Origin: Ehretia macrophylla
Taxonomy: Eukaryota > Streptophyta > Magnoliopsida > Boraginales > Ehretiaceae
Assembly: GCA_037974665.1 (NCBI GenBank)
Contig: CM075768.1
Span: 7,589,501 to 7,653,500 of the forward strand
Direction: 5' to 3'
DNA length: 64,000 nucleotides
In this document: piece by piece, positions 1 through 13,530 of the stretch
Layout: each line of letters opens with the position of its first letter
Position numbering within the stretch: position 1 is the stretch's first letter
Position numbers and translations under genes: made by a program
Notes under the pieces: model-generated
Told to the model about the DNA's origin: nothing
Database searches by the model: none
The model's input: the letters and a program-made list of their open reading frames with translations, nothing else

Positions 1-540
1 TACGCTTCTCAAATCTCGATACAACTCTAACAACAGTAGAGTAAGTAGCAAACTCCTGAGAAGACAAGTTGAGTTGTATATCTTCCCTCAATCCTCGGAT
101 AAATCTCTGAATCCTCCGACTCTCATGCTATACTAACGCCGGTAGATATCGGAAAAGTCTAGTGAATGTGGCCTCATACTGATCAACGGTCATATTTCCT
201 TACTTCTATGATATAAACTCCTCATCCCGTCTCTCGCATGCTACCTCAAAAATGTACTTATCTCAGAATTCCCTAACAAAGTCAGCCCATAAGTGTGGTA
301 TATTCTCATCCTCCCATCTGAGCTTCACAGTCCTCCACTATTGTTCGGCATCACCCTCGAGCAAAAATACAGCAAATGAGATCTTTCTTTCATCCGAATA
401 CTCTAGGGTAGTGCAAATCTTCTCAACATGACTAAACCACAACTCAGCCTTTTCATCATCAAGCTTTCCTAAGAATCGAGACGGTTTATAATTCATAAAT
501 TTCTCTAGCTAGTTTTTGTCACTGCTGCAACTACCATCTC
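1..540 (-). pseudogene. Ty3/gypsy gag fragment, element continues left of window
   Basis: Read on the minus strand, this stretch encodes a plant gypsy gag (capsid) region: peptides such as AELWFSHVEKICTT, LLEGDAEQ, WADFVREF and GNMTVDQYEATFTRL are typical of chromovirus-type gag. Several in-frame stop codons interrupt it, so it is a decayed copy. It lies upstream (in window coordinates) of a primer binding site and LTR on the same strand, so it is the 5' part of a minus-strand element. The rest of gag-pol and the other LTR lie outside the window. The homologous gag of the element at 33704-44786 is clearly related. Confidence 0.8.
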
Positions 541-1164
541 CTTGGGTAGTCATATTACTGATTCCCTGTTGTCTCATGGTTTCCATCAACTGAGCCATTT
601 GGTTTATTGTTGTTGTTATACTACCATAATTTCCTTATTAGGTGGTTGCTGCGCAGTTTCCCCTGAACTTGAACCCTATCTTTCAAACTGGTGTCTACCT
701 CCCGTTTTAAGGATAACTAGAATGCACAACTATTATGACACATAGACAAAATAGTTCACCGATATAACACCTAAGGTACGTTATTCACAATAATCACGTG
801 TCTCATATTTAAATTTTACTTATGCACACATTTATGAAATGACCTATTTTTACACATTCAGGCAACAATACTCCTACATAAGGCAAGTTGATCACATAAC
901 ACACATTAGCCACATAAGATACATAAAACACATAAACACATAAAACCCATTGTTTGCATAGAGCACAGACAAGTCAACCAGAAGCATATTTCTATCTTCA
1001 TACGAGTACGACACACAAGTGCATATTTTCACTTAAGACTACATAGATCACATACAAGCACACATCTAATCAAGACCTACTTCACAGGCATGCACTCAAG
1101 GTTTGTTACCCGACAGACCAAGGACCTTGTCCCAACTGAGAGCTATCTAAGCTCTGATACCAAC
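541..1164 (-). other. Untranslated leader and tRNA-Met primer binding site of the left-edge gypsy element
   Basis: Between the gag fragment and the LTR lies about 600 bp with no supported coding. At 1151-1162 the minus strand reads TGGTATCAGAGC, complementary to the 3' end of plant initiator tRNA-Met, two bases from the LTR edge at 1165. This fixes the element's direction (minus) and its 5' LTR boundary. The leader is rich in ACACA/TGTGT tracts. Confidence 0.8.
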
Positions 1165-4100
1165 TGTAACACCTCGATCCCTCACGAGACCAGAGCCCCG
1201 ATCTAAAACCCAAGGGCACGAAAAATGAAAGAAAATAGACGGAGTTTCTCTTGTTTCTAGGACTAATCTATACCTTCATTCAGAAGAAATAACCACAACT
1301 ATAGTATATTACATTCATATACAATCACATCTCCATTAAACATAATCTCTCCACGACTCTAAGGCCATCCGGGCCTTTCTATTATGGCAAAATAAAACAT
1401 ATAAGCATGCATTTCCATAAGTGGTTAAAATTATATGTTATAAAATCAGTTATCATACCACTCTAATCTTTTCTATTTAATTGATTTAAATATTAAGTTA
1501 CTAACCAACCTTAGCTTAACTTCACCCAAGCAAGCACGCTAACTAAGCAATACAGTAAAACATTAAAGTTATTATAGGCCAACAACCTTACAAGACTTAA
1601 TTTACAATCCTCGACAACGCCGTACAATTACTGTAAGACCTGGCACAATAGCCTATACGTAATTACACTAATTATAATGGATTCATATTATTTCATATGC
1701 ATAAGCATCAATTAACATGCATTAATATCATTTTACGTGTATTTTCTTCATTTTATGTGCACTTGCCTTGTTTTACATGCATTTAGATGTTAAAAGTGTC
1801 ATAGACATTTAATTAAAACCTCAACATGGTGGAAATAGCAACTAGCTAGTTGAAATGGAACAAAAAGAGCAAACTAGCAAAACATGACTTAGTTGGAGGG
1901 TAAGGTAGTCATTTAGCCAACTAGATATTTGATCACCTAACTCCACTATTATTGACCAAGCAAAAATATAAAAAATACACTCAAACACACATTCATACAC
2001 GATCAAGAGAGGGAGAGAAGAAGAAACATAAAGAAGAAGAAAGAAGAAGAAGAATGAAGGAAAGAAGTACTCTCAAGCCACTCCTAACTATTGTTGGACC
2101 TTGTCTTGCATCCTACAACCTTGAATTAGCATTTTCTTGCACAATAGAGGTGAGGGTTGTTCTCTTTAATGTTTTTCAAAGTTATATTGGGGATGATTTG
2201 TGGATATATATGTGTGTTGAGCTTGATTTATTGCATATATAAGCTTATGTCCTACATTTAAGCTTAGTTGAGGTTTTTGAACTTGTGAGGGGTGTTGTTG
2301 TTAAATGGCTATGTAACTTGCTATCTCATGTTTACTTATACTTATATGAACATTTATAATGCTTGAGCTTGATGATAGAAGTTAGAATTCATAACCCTAG
2401 AACACAAACTATACTTGAAGGTCAAGTTGAGTTGTTGTTGATTGTTGCTAGCCTTGGGGAATCAAGAGGTTGTTGAGCTTAATTGTGTTGTAAGGTAGAT
2501 AAATGTTGCAATATTGGATGTTTGTGAGCATAAGTGTTTAAAAGTAGAAGAAAAATAGAGTTTGAGTTTGGGTTTGATGCAAGATTTGGTGAGAAAATCG
2601 TGCCTATCCGGGGGTGATACCCGATTGTGTTATCACGACTGGGTAACATGACCGGACAAAGGTTAGTAACTTCCAGACGTGATACCCGGTAGTGATCAAC
2701 ATGACTGGACATCACGACCGGACTACCAGTTTTTCAAATTGACAACTTTGCGCAATGTTTTTCTAAGGGCTATATCTCGGTCAATTTAACTCCGAATTGC
2801 ATTCTGTTTGATTCTAGAACTATCTACTTTCGATAAGCTTTAATTCTATACCAAAATTAGGTTAATTGGAGTTTGGAAAATAGGTAAATTAATTTATTAT
2901 GTTAGGCTAATGCAGAAGTGTTGAAGTCATTATATGGTTAAACACTTGCTTGATAAGACAACCTTCCTTGTTGACTACTACATTATGTCTTATGAATTCT
3001 AAATGCAAGATATTATAATTGTTTGCCTATCTATATGTTATATGAACTCCGTTGAAAACATGATTATATTATTATGTGTTTCACTGCTAGTACTAACCAG
3101 TGGCAACCTACTTTGTTGCCTCCGAGCTTATTTGCTATGCTTGAACACCTCTCTCGCTTGGTGTGTTTCCTTGGAGAGATGGTTTATAAATGAATGGTAT
3201 AATTAAGTTAATGAATGCCATGGTAGAAGTTCTGGGCCGCCTGGGCGGCGTTGGGCTTGCCAGGACGGACTCGGCTATTATGGTTGGGTTGCCTCCGGAG
3301 TGCCCTTATCGGTTGGTGTGTTGGGTTTATATTGGAAGCGGATTCGAGACTAGCCATCTCTAACAACAATTCGAGATATTGTATCCTTTGACTTATGATA
3401 TCCTACTCTCACTTGGTCCCTCGAGGTCCTTGGGGAGTAAAGTTATATGATATTATCATGTCTCTATTCTTTGCTATTAATTGTGATTTCTTGCATGGCA
3501 TCACTTTCACAAATGGGTTTTAAAAGATAAAACCTTGCGAAAACTTCCATTCCCGTTAGCCCTTACTGAGCTATATGCAGTATTAGCTCACCCCTCTTTA
3601 TGACACTTTCAGGTGAGGTCGAGCGTGAGCCAGCGGCTCAAGCTGAAGGTGAGGCTTATTTGTGTGACGAGTCGGACTTCTGCTTATCGTGACCATGCTT
3701 GCTGTTAATGTTGACCTTGATGTAAAACTATGTTATTATTGATCAACTTTATGAACTGTATTATTCTTTTGGACTTGTGTTATAATACTAAGCTTGAGGA
3801 ACACCAGATGTACCTAACTTAGTACTTATTCTTTTTGGATCTAGAAGAAGTTGGAAGGTTAAACCTTAGGCTATTTGGGAACCTAGATCTTGTACATATA
3901 AACAGGTGGAAGTATGGTTAGTGCCAAATGCTTGGGCACCCTTTGGAAATTACTTGTGATTTATATATGACTGCTAGGTTGGTAATTGATGATCTTGCAG
4001 GTGTTACTAATACATGCCATCGCGTTCCGGCCTTTATCTAGCGATGGGTGGGTCGGGGCGTGACAATTACATATAAGATCTCTAAGGTCACAAAAGAGTT

Positions 4101-6540
4101 TACAAGCCAAACTTTACAATTACTTTACATATATTCACATATCACAACCAACTAAAGCTAAAGCATCCATTCACAGAAGCTCTCAAGCTTTCTCTTTTCC
4201 AATCTCTAAAGATACTAAACCTGAAAATGTTAGAAATAGGGTGAGCATACAAAACACGTATGCCCAGTGAGGGAGGGACATATAATTGGGGAGTTTTCAA
4301 AAAGATTTTCATGCAATGCATGTAGGCATAAAATCTATTATCAAGATAAAATACTCATTTGAGACAATCAAGTTAGATAATTTAAACTTATAACTAGATG
4401 ACAAGCTACATACAAACTATAAAACATAAACAATGAAATCACGAAGAGTCACATAAACACAATTAACAATGCGAGACCAATATACAAATAACAACTAAGC
4501 ATTGCATATCAAGGAAGGAAACAAACACATCAAGACAAGTATGCAATATAACTATAAGAGTACAATATCGATACCAAGCAATATTCGAGTATACGGAACT
4601 AGACAACACATATAAGAAATACAATCAAATGTAACTTTCTAAGGACTTAGGGCCTAAACGAGAGTTACGCAATAGATAACCACATAATAATGATAGCAAT
4701 TAAAACAAATAACTTGGGTAACACTCAGTCAAGCTTGACCCAATCATGAGTTAAACTCTGGCATATTTAAGAGATAACCTCCGGTACATTCAGGAATTAT
4801 ATTCTGACACAGCGTACATTCAAGAGTTATACTCCGGCACATTCAAGTGTCTAGCACCGTACATTCAGAAGGTTTACTCCGGTACATTCAGGTGATTACA
4901 CCGCACTCTGATTAGCCACATAATCGAGATAACATCCAAATAGCAAATCATAACAATTTAACATGCAACACCATAAACAAGCTAACAATGTAAGTCAAAT
5001 AATAATATACACAATATTCAGCCAAAAAAATAAAATAATGTACACAAGATAGACTCATATTCCAACAAGACAATTAAGCAACTCGATTCACGAACTTCAC
5101 TAATAGAATACACAAACTATATGAATGCATTTAAACTCCTATTAAATCAATTAGAAGTTCATTTCTAATAGCTATATTCTTTACTTATAACAAAACCCCT
5201 TAGTTCATGCATACAACCCAAGGTACAATAAACACACATGACTCCTAATCCACAAACCAATTATCCTATAATTCTAAGTGCACTTTATGACTCATTCTAG
5301 TGCCACGAAACCCCACTTTTGACAAGGTTTAGCTCAAAAGCCCCGAAAGTCCCTTAGTCAATTTGAACTACAGCGACCCTACCCGCACATCAATTAAGTG
5401 CCATAAAAGCACTTTAGGCTCTACCCCACTTATTTAAGATTAATTAGTACTTTAAACCTCACCCCGGAACCTTACTTCAATCGGTTTCTATTTTAAACGC
5501 AATTAAGTCCTTAATTTTCAACGTTCTCGAAATTCAATAAATTTTATCGAGTAACCTTTTTAGCATCCCTAGAATCCATATAAAATGTCAAATCGAGTAT
5601 CGAGTCACAATTCGATGGTCCTGAGTGAATAATACCCAATATCTAACTTTAATATAAAGATCTTTTAATCTAAGTATTTTTAAATCATTGGAGGTTCTAA
5701 TCTAGGTTCATTATCACTTATAGTTTCATTAATTAGCATAGAACCAAGCTTAGAATCAATATTTCATAAAACCCTAGAAAAGCTACTATTCATCTTCTTA
5801 ATAATTTGATCATTTACAAATATTCAACAACAACCAAGCTATACAATTACACTTAGCAAGTCTAGATAGCATGTAGATAACATATTACACAAGATTCAAG
5901 CATTTCATAAGCTAGAATTAACAAATCTAGAAATTAAAGTCAAGACATAAATAGTAGAAAGGCAAAAATATGCAATAATCCCTCACCTTTGATGGAAGAA
6001 GAAAGCTTGAAGATGATCTATTTATGCTTAAATTTAACTTCCATCAAAGCTTGAAGATCAAAATGCAAGAAAATTGCTTCATTTTTCCTCCTATGAGCTC
6101 ACGGCCAAAAAGGGGCTTTTTTCCTCTTTTTTTTGTTTTTGTTTTTTGTATGCACTATTTGGTGAAGAATGGGTTTTTAAGGGAAGTCAAATGGTCAAAA
6201 GGTCAATGTGTAGGGTATTTGGGTCAAGTAGTTAGCAAATGGTTCAATAAAATGTTAAATGGATCATGCAAAGTTTAATTTAAAAGCTAAAAAGTATTAT
6301 TCATGCGATATACTTACATTTTTGTAACTTGAGTTCCCAATATGTTATGCACGTAATTCTAATTTTCTCATGTCTCCTAAATGTCAAGTATTATGAGAAA
6401 AATTGAAAATCCGGAAAACAGAATAGTCAAAATTCACTATAAATAGTACCTACATCCATTATTCAAGTAATTTCATACAAATGCACATAATTCGACACTA
6501 AAATAATAATTGCATATGCATGCTGGTCCGGGGTCTCACA
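1165..6540 (-). repeat. 5' LTR of minus-strand gypsy element, split by a nested solo LTR
   Basis: The LTR runs TG...CA on the minus strand: it ends in TGTTACA next to the primer site at 1165 and starts TGTGAGACCC at 6540. Without the nested solo LTR (1632-4065 plus its duplication) it is about 2.9 kb, typical of Tekay/Del-like chromoviruses. On the minus strand it holds a donor-like AAAG|GTGAGG (intron side begins 5986), an acceptor-like TTTTCAG (4221-4223) and, just before that, a perfect-geometry hairpin (4243-4265; stem GGGCATAC/GTATGCTC with one G-U). It is inserted in the gag of another gypsy element at 6541. Confidence 0.8.
1632..4065 (+). mobile_element. Solo LTR (2.4 kb), plus orientation, TSD attac
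   Basis: Begins TGTAAGACCTGG and ends GGGGCGTGACA, flanked by the identical 5-bp duplication attac at 1627-1631 and 4066-4070; no internal region is present, so this is a solo LTR left by LTR-LTR recombination. An AT-rich promoter-like patch lies near 1963-1975. Conserved LTR landmarks are visible: donor-like GAG|GTGAGGG at 2148-2156, hairpin GGCAAC-CTACTTT-GTTGCC at 3102-3120, a GC-rich module around 3230-3310, GTATCCTTT near 3380, hairpin GAGCTA/TAGCTC at 3568-3589, and acceptor-like CTTTCAG ending 3612. Confidence 0.9.
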
Positions 6541-7030
6541 GGTATAAGGAAGCTGGCCTACAAGGCATTGAGCCCATTGGCGTGGGCATGGTCGAACTCA
6601 AAGAGTATTGGTTGTAGGGTGGTAAAGACAACCCCATGGTAGCCATTGTTGGCAACAGCATCGTTGTGTTCGGACCTGTCGAGTATTGACTATAAGGTGG
6701 GAGAGAGGAACCCATAGTAGCTATCGTTTATAACGGAACATGAAGAACAGATGCCGAGGTTGTAACCGGAGATGGATGGCCTGAGGACAACAACACCAGC
6801 GGAGGAGCCGAAGTAGCACCGCCGCCGTTGGAGCTTCCATCACCGACCCCTTTCTGCTCTGTTAATAATTTCAACGTTTGATCCAACTTGTCGTCAAACG
6901 CTGTCACCTTAGCGATAAGTTCACCCAAAGACTGTTGTTGCTCATCAAGTTGTTGGGAATGGAGTGTTGAAACTTCCTAAGCTTTCTTCACAACTTCATC
7001 CAAGGCCTTAAGCCTCGTTCCTTTCGCCAT
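6541..7030 (-). pseudogene. gag start of a second minus-strand gypsy element (truncated)
   Basis: An ATG at 7028-7030 opens a minus-strand reading frame beginning MAKGTRLKALDEVV, followed by a coiled-coil-like stretch and a low-complexity Ser/Gly/Pro-rich part, as in gag N-termini of small-LTR plant gypsy elements. A TAG stop interrupts it about 18 codons in (consistent with CAG to TAG), and further stops follow. The start lies 24 bp inside the adjacent LTR. The frame is cut at 6541 by insertion of the larger gypsy element whose LTR ends at 6540. Confidence 0.7.
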
Positions 7031-7054
7031 GACTCTCAACGAGAGCACCAAATT

Positions 7055-7437
7055 TGTAACAGATTACTAAGAAGTGTTTATGCTCACCAAAAAGATGAGG
7101 TAGCTTTCATTAATGGAAAATAACATAAAGTTAATTCAACAAAGAAAAAAGAAAAATAGAAAGTAATTCTCTTCTTGACCCCTTTCTAATTCCTCAAGAT
7201 CTATATATATAGCTACCTCCTAGCTCATTATCTGTGCTGCTCAATTTGTTATAACAACTTAGTGACATTATACAACTAACTTATGCCACGTATTCAGAAA
7301 GATACTTTGGTGCTACAAGCTTTTGAAGACTTCTTCTGGGCTCATTGGGCTTTGATATCTCTTTGTTCTTAATTGTGTTTGCTGAACTTTCTGATTGGGC
7401 CTGTTGAACCTGCACTTGCAATGGATTGCTCATTACA
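7055..7437 (-). repeat. 5' LTR (383 bp) of small gypsy element
   Basis: On the minus strand this runs TGTAATGAGC...CTGTTACA, with a TATATATA promoter box near 7202-7211 placed as expected in a U3 region. Between its end (7055) and the gag ATG lies a primer-site-like leader (7031-7054) starting with TTTGGTGCTCTCG; I cannot assign the tRNA with certainty. The short LTR and the ATG almost abutting the primer site differ from the long-LTR elements in the rest of the window. Confidence 0.7.
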
Positions 7438-9907
7438 CGCACCTGAATGCCTAGGAAGTTTTATGGAACTTTCGTATTCTTATCATTAATTGGATTTGAA
7501 AAGACAAAACATAATACGGAAGCTTCATTTTGATTTTTGAATCTTACTCCAACAACAAGAAATTGATAGAAACTTCCAAATGCAAGATAAGTTGTCGATA
7601 ACCATGTTCTTTGTGCCCCTTTTATCTTTACTTATTAGATCAAACTCTTTTAGCAATAAAATGATCATGTATGTCCTAAAAATTACAAGTACTAAGACAT
7701 CTTATTGAAATGGATATATCAGTTTATTAATAAATAATTCATGTCTATTTTTTAGCATTTATATCAGTAACTTTTTAGGATCTTGGAAGCGTGTAGCCCA
7801 TTAGTTATGCTTATTTCTCTTTTGGTTGGTTAGGATTATTTGTAAAAAGAGGTGCATGTACCCCTTTTAGATTAGTTAGATGATGGGGCAGATAAATTAT
7901 CCGTCCATCCACAAAAGTTAGGCTAGTCCCCTTCTGTCTTGTACTCTTTTTTTATATAATAAAATACCGGAGGGAAGTTCCCTTGTCACGACCCCCTATT
8001 AATAAAGTCTCTGAGGGGCACATTTTGATGTATCGACTAGCAGTTCATGTGGCGGATCCAAAGAACGAGATGTGATAGAGCATTTGTTTGGGAAGTGTTT
8101 TCTTCCCAATGTGAAATGAAAGTGTGAACGTGCAGTTACTTGTCATGGTGGAAGGTCCAAGTTTCAATATATTGTCTTCTATCACAAATATTGTTTGATC
8201 TTGATTGTGTATTGTGCACTATTACATCTTAAAATTTATATAATTTTTGAGTGAATTCAATGTCATTCAATCTAAAGTGAGTTATCATTATAAATATATA
8301 TAAAAAAAATTGAGAGGATCTAGGTTTGGATTAAAGAAACCATTTGCACTTTTTGATGCAACCACATACGTGGTTAAGCGTATAAATTCAAAGAAGACGG
8401 CATGAATCTGCCTGTCTACTACACAAAATATTAGATGGTTGAGTTTAGTAACGTTGACACAAACACATTTAAAAATTACATGTTGCGTATTTTAATATGT
8501 TTATTCCTTATTATAAACACAACATAATAAATGCAATTCGACTAGTATGACTGGAATGACATAACATATGACACAACATAATTAGCAACATTATCTTCTC
8601 TGATATTGTAATGCTTTAGGTGAAGAATTTTTTTTTTTTTTTTTGTAGGTGAAGGATTTAAAAGAGTGATATATAGTAATTTTATTTTTCAACACTTAAG
8701 AGAGAACAAATTGATCTTTCTCGAAGCTCACATTAACGAGAAAGTTTGACAGTTTGATATCAGTTTTTCGCACTTGGGACTATAATGTATTATACCAACA
8801 ATGAAAGAACTTGGTTGAGTCCATACTAACGCTGAGAGATGAAAGCTAGGAAAACGAATGGAACAAGATATTCCATTAGTCTTAGCCAAAAAACATACTA
8901 CGCGTTATCGGTATTGACCCATGTAGTGTTGTAGTTAACATCTTAAGTGTCCTACTTGGGGATATATTTACAAGAATGAAAGTTAAAAAAATTAGCGTGG
9001 ACCTAGACAAGCGGTAAGAACATATAATTTAATTTAATACAAAATGAAAAATCTTATCAACACTTAACACGTCGAAAATTCTCATGAAATGTCTTAGTTA
9101 TGAATAAATTTAGAAATTTTACTATCATGCTAATTCATTACGAACCTTACAAGTTACATGACTTAATAGAGAAACTCATAATTTAATTGGAATATGATTT
9201 TCAAAATCATCTTATATTTTGCTGATGAGGCCTTAATTAATGGTTAAGATTGCGCCTAGTCCCAGATTTACTTACCTACAATGGAGGTATTTCTTTTTCC
9301 TTTGATTTAAGGAAAGCTTAAGTCGTACAATATATTAATAGACGTCGTTCACAAGAATTGGTCTTGTAATCTTTCCCACTCACATTGAAAAGTATACTAC
9401 TGGACTAAAGGCCTATTCATATGGAGGCATCTAACTAATTATATTATTACACGCGAGTTGATATATTAAGAAACAAATAGTTGATGGGAGCGCATAATCT
9501 GGCAAAGGTTTAATATAAATATTGGGGTGGCTTTGCTCATGATGCGGCCAATCACCAATCATAACTTTCTGAACTGTAAGTTACATCCAGAAGAGATTGA
9601 AAAGTCTTATAACACTGATTATATATCAAGTATAAAATTTGTAACCTTGCTTTGATAAACATTAACAGTCTAATAAATTTTCCCTTTAATAAGATTAAAT
9701 TGCAGCATAAAAATAAGGACGATGGTCATTTGCTTCCATTTCTATGATTTTTATTGGCCTCTACCTATATTCTATACAATGGCAGATCTTGGTCAAGAAT
9801 CTGCAGATAATAGCTTTGCATCTGCTGATCAGATCTCAATTTTTCTAATAGATTGGCATAAGGTCGTACATATAGGTGTGAATCGGGATAAATTGATAAC
9901 TTATTAA
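7438..9907. other. Intergenic, no supported gene
   Basis: AT-rich sequence. Around 7790-7975 the composition and a terminal GTACTCTTTTTTTATAT run resemble the 3' tail of a plant LINE (weak). A poly-T run lies at 8625-8645. At 9779-9870 a short open stretch begins MADLGQESADNS and ends at a possible GT donor; it could be a stranded first exon of a host gene, but nothing follows it and I do not call it a gene. Confidence 0.4.
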
Positions 9908-12900
9908 GAAATGACCTATTAGCATTTTAACACATTCGAGTTATAAACGTGATCGAAATGTATCGAAAGTGATGTCGGGACATTTAAAATGGATATTGAC
10001 TTCAATTAAATCAGTTTTACTCGGAAGTTACGAATCGGTTTCGGGTCAATTTCGGAATAAAAACTGCACCAATTAGGGAAGAGTTAGATGACGAATTATA
10101 TATGGTTAAAATTTTCTACGAGTCTAGTTTCTAACACTTCAAACGGTTCACGAATTGAAATTTTCTAGAAGAAGTTATGACCAATTTTGTAAAATGTGGC
10201 GAAAATGCAACTTTAACGTTATTTTGTTTCGAATATGATTTATTCAACTCTAATTGAATTTATCGGGTCAAGTTTAGTTGCAATTGTACACATGTTAATA
10301 GTCTTTTAGCATTAGAGAGATATTTCTACCTAATAAACTATTGTGAGCTTCTTTTTCCTAAAAGAAGGAAAAAGATAAAACAAAGCCAAGCAAAAAAGAA
10401 AAGAAGAAGCTAGAATCGGTGGAACTAAAAAGGAGGGAGAAACAGAGAGTTGACCGAGAGAGAAAGAAAGGAAGAAAAATCTTGCAATTTTGGCTCCAAA
10501 CCTTGTTCTACTTTGCATTTTCTACAAATCTAAGTTGAGTGGTTTAGTTAATTTATGCATTTATGGTAGTTTTGAAAGAGGAAAGTTTATGTTATGTTTT
10601 GGAATGGTAGATTTAGCTATGAAATTGCATATTAGAGTGATTGTTGCAAGAAACTTGTGCATTATACTCTTAGAAGTTGGAATCTTAAGTGATTAAAATA
10701 GTTATCTAGTATGTTGAATACTATGTTGTTTGTATGTTTGATAAAATGTTTAAAAGAGTGTTTTTGGCTTGAATATAAAGTGTACACTATAGGTATATTG
10801 TCACGCCCAAACCTGGTCCCTTCAGAAACCAAGCCCGGTCGCGACGACATACGGATATTATGACGCCTGAAATATGAACAACCCACGAGATACAACAAAA
10901 CACAACATACATTCTCAAAGGTCCGCGTCATTTAAACAACATTTCAACACATCTCTTGTGGAATACATTAGACATACATTCGTTCGCTTGGCAAAAATAG
11001 ACAACTTTTTCAAAGCTAAAGCAGTCTTGAGTATAAACATGCGCTAAGATATAAAACTAGCTAGTTGTGATCACGATCCAACGTGACCAACCATATATGT
11101 ACAACCATATACTAAACTTAAAGAAAGCCAAGCTTTACCAAGTATACAACACTTAAACTTCAAAGACCTCTAAACAACAAAACCCAACACTAACAACATT
11201 GTTTTACATCAACTAGGACTTACTAATCACAAGTCACATTCTCGGACTCATTAATAGCCTCTTTGTGCACATAGTCAACAACAAGCACACCTGTAACATG
11301 CATTAAAGAGGAGTGAACTAAACATGCTCAGGGATGGAGGATAAAAGGAAGTTTTGTACGCTTTAATCTGAAAACCATTTGAAACATATAAGAAACAACA
11401 TATCACATTTATAACCAAGCATTCACATTCACTTAATAACTTTGAAACAATCAAATTAAACAACACATTGAAAGAATACCACTTTGGAACACTTGTTGAT
11501 GCCAACACTTATAATTCCCTCACGAACTCATCACATCACTTATCTCTCCCACTAGAGCACTTCGGAAGTACACGAATCTATAACCCAACTCACCATGACC
11601 ATCACTGACCACACGAGAGAAGGAGTAGCACATGGTAGTCATGCAATTACCGGCAAGCCCTATGCCGCCCAGCACGACACGATGCTACCATGGGGCACTA
11701 TAGGTTGTAACCCATCGTCGCGCATCACATCACATCAAACACATTCATGCATTCGCATTATATAAAGAGATCAACAAAGTAGATTAACTCTCAACCACAT
11801 AACTCACTCAATAACACATTAATACCAATATTTAACCATCAAAAGAACATGATCTCTACACATTAACACCAACTTCTAAACATCATATAAGCTATTTTCA
11901 ATGGCATATCACTACACAATTCTTAACTCCTCCAGCATTTAGACATCATTGTAACCACTTTATAAATCTCTACAACACATAACCCTTGCACAATCCATAT
12001 AGCAACCAACTACAATGCATTATGAACCCATAGCAATAGCATAAATAGGCATGAAACAAGCTAAACAAGCCAAACACCAAACTTGCACCATTGCTGGAAT
12101 TTTAAGAAATTAATCAAAATAAACCCCAAACTCCTCCAAATTCACTCCAAAGCCATGGATTTATACCACAAACACATATATATAATCATAAATACCAAAG
12201 CTAGCTCAAATTTTCAACTTTCAATTATCAAAGTTAGCATATAACACCTATTTTGCCTCCAACAAGTTCTAATGCTTATATAATGCTCTCAGATCACTAC
12301 CACAACATGTATTCATCTCTACAAGCATTTTATAACACACATATATATATATATGAATTCTATAAATCAAAGTAAACAAAAACATGCAAGAACTTGAAAT
12401 CCCTCACCTAAAATTGTTGGAAAATGATAGAAATGACAAGAACAAGCTATGGAGAACAAAGTTTAAGCAATTTCCACTTTGATTTCACCTAAAAATGCAA
12501 GCTTTCTTCTTCAAAAATGGCAAAACCTTGTTTTTACTATTTTTCTTTTTTTTTTTTCCTTTGGCCAATACCTTCTTGAGCTTTCTAGCTTGTTCTCTTG
12601 TTTTGCTAAGTGTATTATATGTATAGGTGTAAAATATAACTCCAATTAATCAAATAAACTCAAATAAGTTAATTCAAAGTTAGTCAAATATGGTATACTA
12701 TGCATTTTTCTATCTTATTTGTATGTATATATGTATGTATTGTATTTTCAAGAGAAAAATAAGTCATATATGGTTGGCTAGCAAAAATATGACTATATTT
12801 AAATGTTTATATATAATTTAAATGCAAATATGATGTATTAAAATAGATAAATACATAATTAGCACATAATACTTCCAAATAATGTTTAACGTAAATAAAT

Positions 12901-13508
12901 GAACATGGAATCCATGCTCAGATCTCACATATATAAGCCTTATGAGTGATTTCATAGCTTGGAGACAAAAATTGGTGGAGTTTTAGTGTATTTTTGGGAA
13001 ATTACGGAAAATTCCAGCAAAGGTGTAAACCTTATTTCTTGCTTATTAACCTTGCCTTATGCTTGATTTTGCCTATGTGTTGCACTTATATTGCATTATA
13101 GTTGGCTAGTAAATTGGTTTTACTAAGATTGAGCATTTGTATAGCTTTATAAGATGGTGAATTAGTGGTTAGATGCTAGATGAATAATGATTGGGCCTAG
13201 GTAGTTTGAATGCTTGGTGGTAGAATTAAGGTCTAGATAGTATAAGTGAAAAAGAAAAATGAAGGCTTAAGTGAAAGAAAAAGTGCTTTGATATTATGGT
13301 TGAAATATTTGTATGTATATGTAAGTAAAATAAGGACATGTCTTGTAAAATGAATCTATGCTATAACCAAAGATTTACATGAATGCATGCATGTTTACTT
13401 ACTATTAAAAGTTATTAACGAGTATAAATGTTGCATAAATGGTATGATGACCTACTTTGTCATCTACCAAATGTGTTATTAAATCGTTTATGGATTGTTA
13501 ATGTGAAA
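9908..13508 (+). repeat. Old LTR remnant (plus), split by a solo LTR
   Basis: The segments 9908-10798 and 12930-13508 together resemble one long LTR of the same superfamily as others here. The right part contains the diagnostic hairpin GATGAC-CTACTTT-GTCATC at 13446-13464, which has the loop found in the other LTRs but a different, fully paired stem. LTR ends are not recognisable. The right side stops abruptly near 13510, where a Tat-element antisense ORF begins. The interrupting solo LTR is at 10799-12929. Confidence 0.5.
10799..12929 (-). mobile_element. Solo LTR (2.1 kb), minus orientation, TSD tatat
   Basis: In window orientation it runs TGTCACGCCC...GATCTCACA, flanked by tatat at 10794-10798 and 12930-12934. 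No internal domain remains. On the minus strand it has a donor-like TTTTAG|GTGAGGG near 12403-12411, the loop CTACTTT near 11775-11783 with a weaker wobble-containing stem, a GC-rich module near 11650-11700, and an acceptor-like ATGTTACAG near 11285. Another example of LTR-LTR recombination. Confidence 0.9.
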
Positions 13509-13530
13509 ATGTGTTATGAACCTGGGCTCT

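Noticed and set aside
1151-1162. tRNA-like sequence matches (TGGTATCAGAGC) at 1151, 36192 and 47260
   Set aside because: These are primer binding sites beside LTRs, not tRNA genes; no cloverleaf surrounds them.
1952-2242. 96-codon open frame with Lys/Arg/Glu-rich start
   Set aside because: Lies in the leader of a solo LTR (AG-rich tract after the TATA region); no similarity and no supporting context.
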